Source: Akkermansia muciniphila
GTDB taxonomy: Bacteria > Verrucomicrobiota > Verrucomicrobiia > Limisphaerales > UBA9464
Assembly (NCBI GenBank): GCA_945873715.1
Contig: CAMCFL010000194.1
Span: 1 to 6,432, forward strand
Direction: 5' to 3'
Length of the DNA stretch: 6,432 bases
In this document: positions 5,774 through 6,432 of the stretch, in pieces
Numbering within the stretch: the stretch's first letter is position 1
How the letters are laid out: each line of letters starts with the position of its first letter
Made by a program: the position numbers and the translations under genes
The notes under the pieces: model-generated
What the model was told of the DNA's origin: nothing
The model's input: the letters and a program-made list of their open reading frames with translations, nothing else
Database searches by the model: none

Positions 5774-6432
5774 TCACCGCATATCCAGCACCACGACGCC
5801 GCCGCGCGAGTTCCGGCAGTAGATGCGTCCCCCGGAAAACACCGGGGTGGTCCAGGTCTTCCCACCGATCACCTGGGCCCGGGCCGTCGGCTTGAAGCCG
5901 TCCGGCGTGGCCGGGGCCACCACCAGTTCACCCGTTCCACCGAGCGCCACCAGGCGGCCGTCCACCACCGTCACCCCGCCGGTGCCGAAACCTGCCTGAC
6001 TCCACTTCTCCTTCCCGGTCGCGAAATCCAGGCACTTCAACGACGCCTTGTCCGTGGTGTTGCCATCCACGCCGTACAGGTGCCCTTGGTGAAGCACCGC
6101 CGCGTTCATCTGCGTCCGCAGCGCCTTGGTGCGCCACAGCATCTCCGGTTCCGCGCCCCCCAGCTTGAACAACGCCCCGCCCTTGCCGTACCCGGTGGAA
6201 AGGAACATGCGATCCCCTTCGATGATCGGGTCCGACGCGTTCACTCCGTACTCGGTCAACCACTTGACCCGCCACACCTCCGATCCGTCCCCGGGCCGCA
6301 CGGCGACATAGGCCTCGGCCGATCCGACGATCATCATCGCGTCCTTGCCCGTACCCAGAAAGTAAGGCGTCGAATAGCCGGCGCTCTTGGTCGAAGTCTT
6401 CCACATTACCGCACCGGTCTTCGCGTCCAAGG
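5774..6432 (-). CDS. PQQ-like beta-propeller repeat protein, partial
   Basis: This is the C-terminal part (at least 219 residues) of a protein cut by the right edge; the first visible residues, LDAKTGAVMW, are the middle of a propeller blade, not a start. The blades are of the PQQ/quinoprotein type, with the recurring Asp-x-x-Thr-Gly-x-x-x-Trp turn visible as DAKTGAVMW (2-10), PGDGSEVW (46-53) and DFATGKEKW (135-143), and a looser form at EPEMLW (94-99). It ends TTPVFSGGRIYCRNSRG and a final VVVLDMR, the usual closing blade of this family in planctomycete-like and verrucomicrobial genomes. Such proteins are normally exported and often serve as scaffolds or BamB-like factors; most do not bind PQQ. 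Cofactor ligands of true quinoprotein dehydrogenases are not seen in this part. It ends 378 bases before the oxidoreductase start on the same strand, with the 194-base repeat between. Confidence 0.88.
   Translation of the reverse strand, partial: LDAKTGAVMWKTSTKSAGYSTPYFLGTGKDAMMIVGSAEAYVAVRPGDGSEVWRVKWLTEYGVNASDPIIEGDRMFLSTGYGKGGALFKLGGAEPEMLWRTKALRTQMNAAVLHQGHLYGVDGNTTDKASLKCLDFATGKEKWSQAGFGTGGVTVVDGRLVALGGTGELVVAPATPDGFKPTARAQVIGGKTWTTPVFSGGRIYCRNSRGGVVVLDMR

Noticed and set aside
5575..5865. Minus-strand ORF of 96 codons, and another at 5447-5638
   Set aside because: Both contain a similar translated string (LTSIGR, then EWK and ESPDV) only because each reads through one copy of the 194-offset DNA repeat; the first also overlaps the propeller gene end.
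5774..6432. True PQQ-dependent alcohol or glucose dehydrogenase
   Set aside because: Only generic propeller turns are seen; the visible part lacks the tryptophan-docking repeats and ligand pattern of the enzymes, and the N-terminal part is outside the window.

Overview
The window is high-GC bacterial DNA with five recognisable or likely genes and unusually repeat-rich gaps. The lineage is inferred, not proven. A twin-arginine-exported Gfo/Idh/MocA oxidoreductase, a PQQ-type beta-propeller protein, start codons without Shine-Dalgarno sequences and GC-rich hairpin repeats together suggest Verrucomicrobiota or a relative in the PVC group. No rRNA, tRNA, CRISPR array, integrase or transposase is visible.

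Layout from left to right: a small unknown plus-strand ORF (118-366) whose reading frame seems to continue, shifted by one base, to 452; a convergent gap (453-646) with tandem octamers and GC-rich palindromes; an unknown 201-residue minus-strand protein (647-1252); a divergent gap (1253-1604) filled by a cluster of short hairpins; gatB (1605-3029, plus), encoding the tRNA-binding subunit of the Asp/Glu-tRNA amidotransferase; 36 bases later a class II aldolase/adducin-family protein (3066-3839, plus); a second convergent gap (3840-4063) with inverted heptamer arrays around a strong hairpin; a Tat-exported Gfo/Idh/MocA dehydrogenase (4064-5395, minus); a 378-base gap holding a 75-base unit twice, exactly 194 bases apart; and the C-terminal part of a PQQ-like beta-propeller protein (5774 to the right edge, minus).

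Function: gatB is a housekeeping gene, needed where Asn-tRNA and/or Gln-tRNA is made by transamidation; no gatA or gatC is next to it. The aldolase probably shares its transcript. The oxidoreductase and the propeller protein lie on the same strand and look like exported proteins of the carbohydrate-related sets common in this kind of genome, but the repeat-filled gap argues against a tight operon. I do not see a defence or mobile system. The most unusual content is in the gaps: both convergent gaps have the same plan, with short tandem repeats (8-mer in one, 7-mer in the other) facing each other in inverted orientation across a hairpin-rich core.
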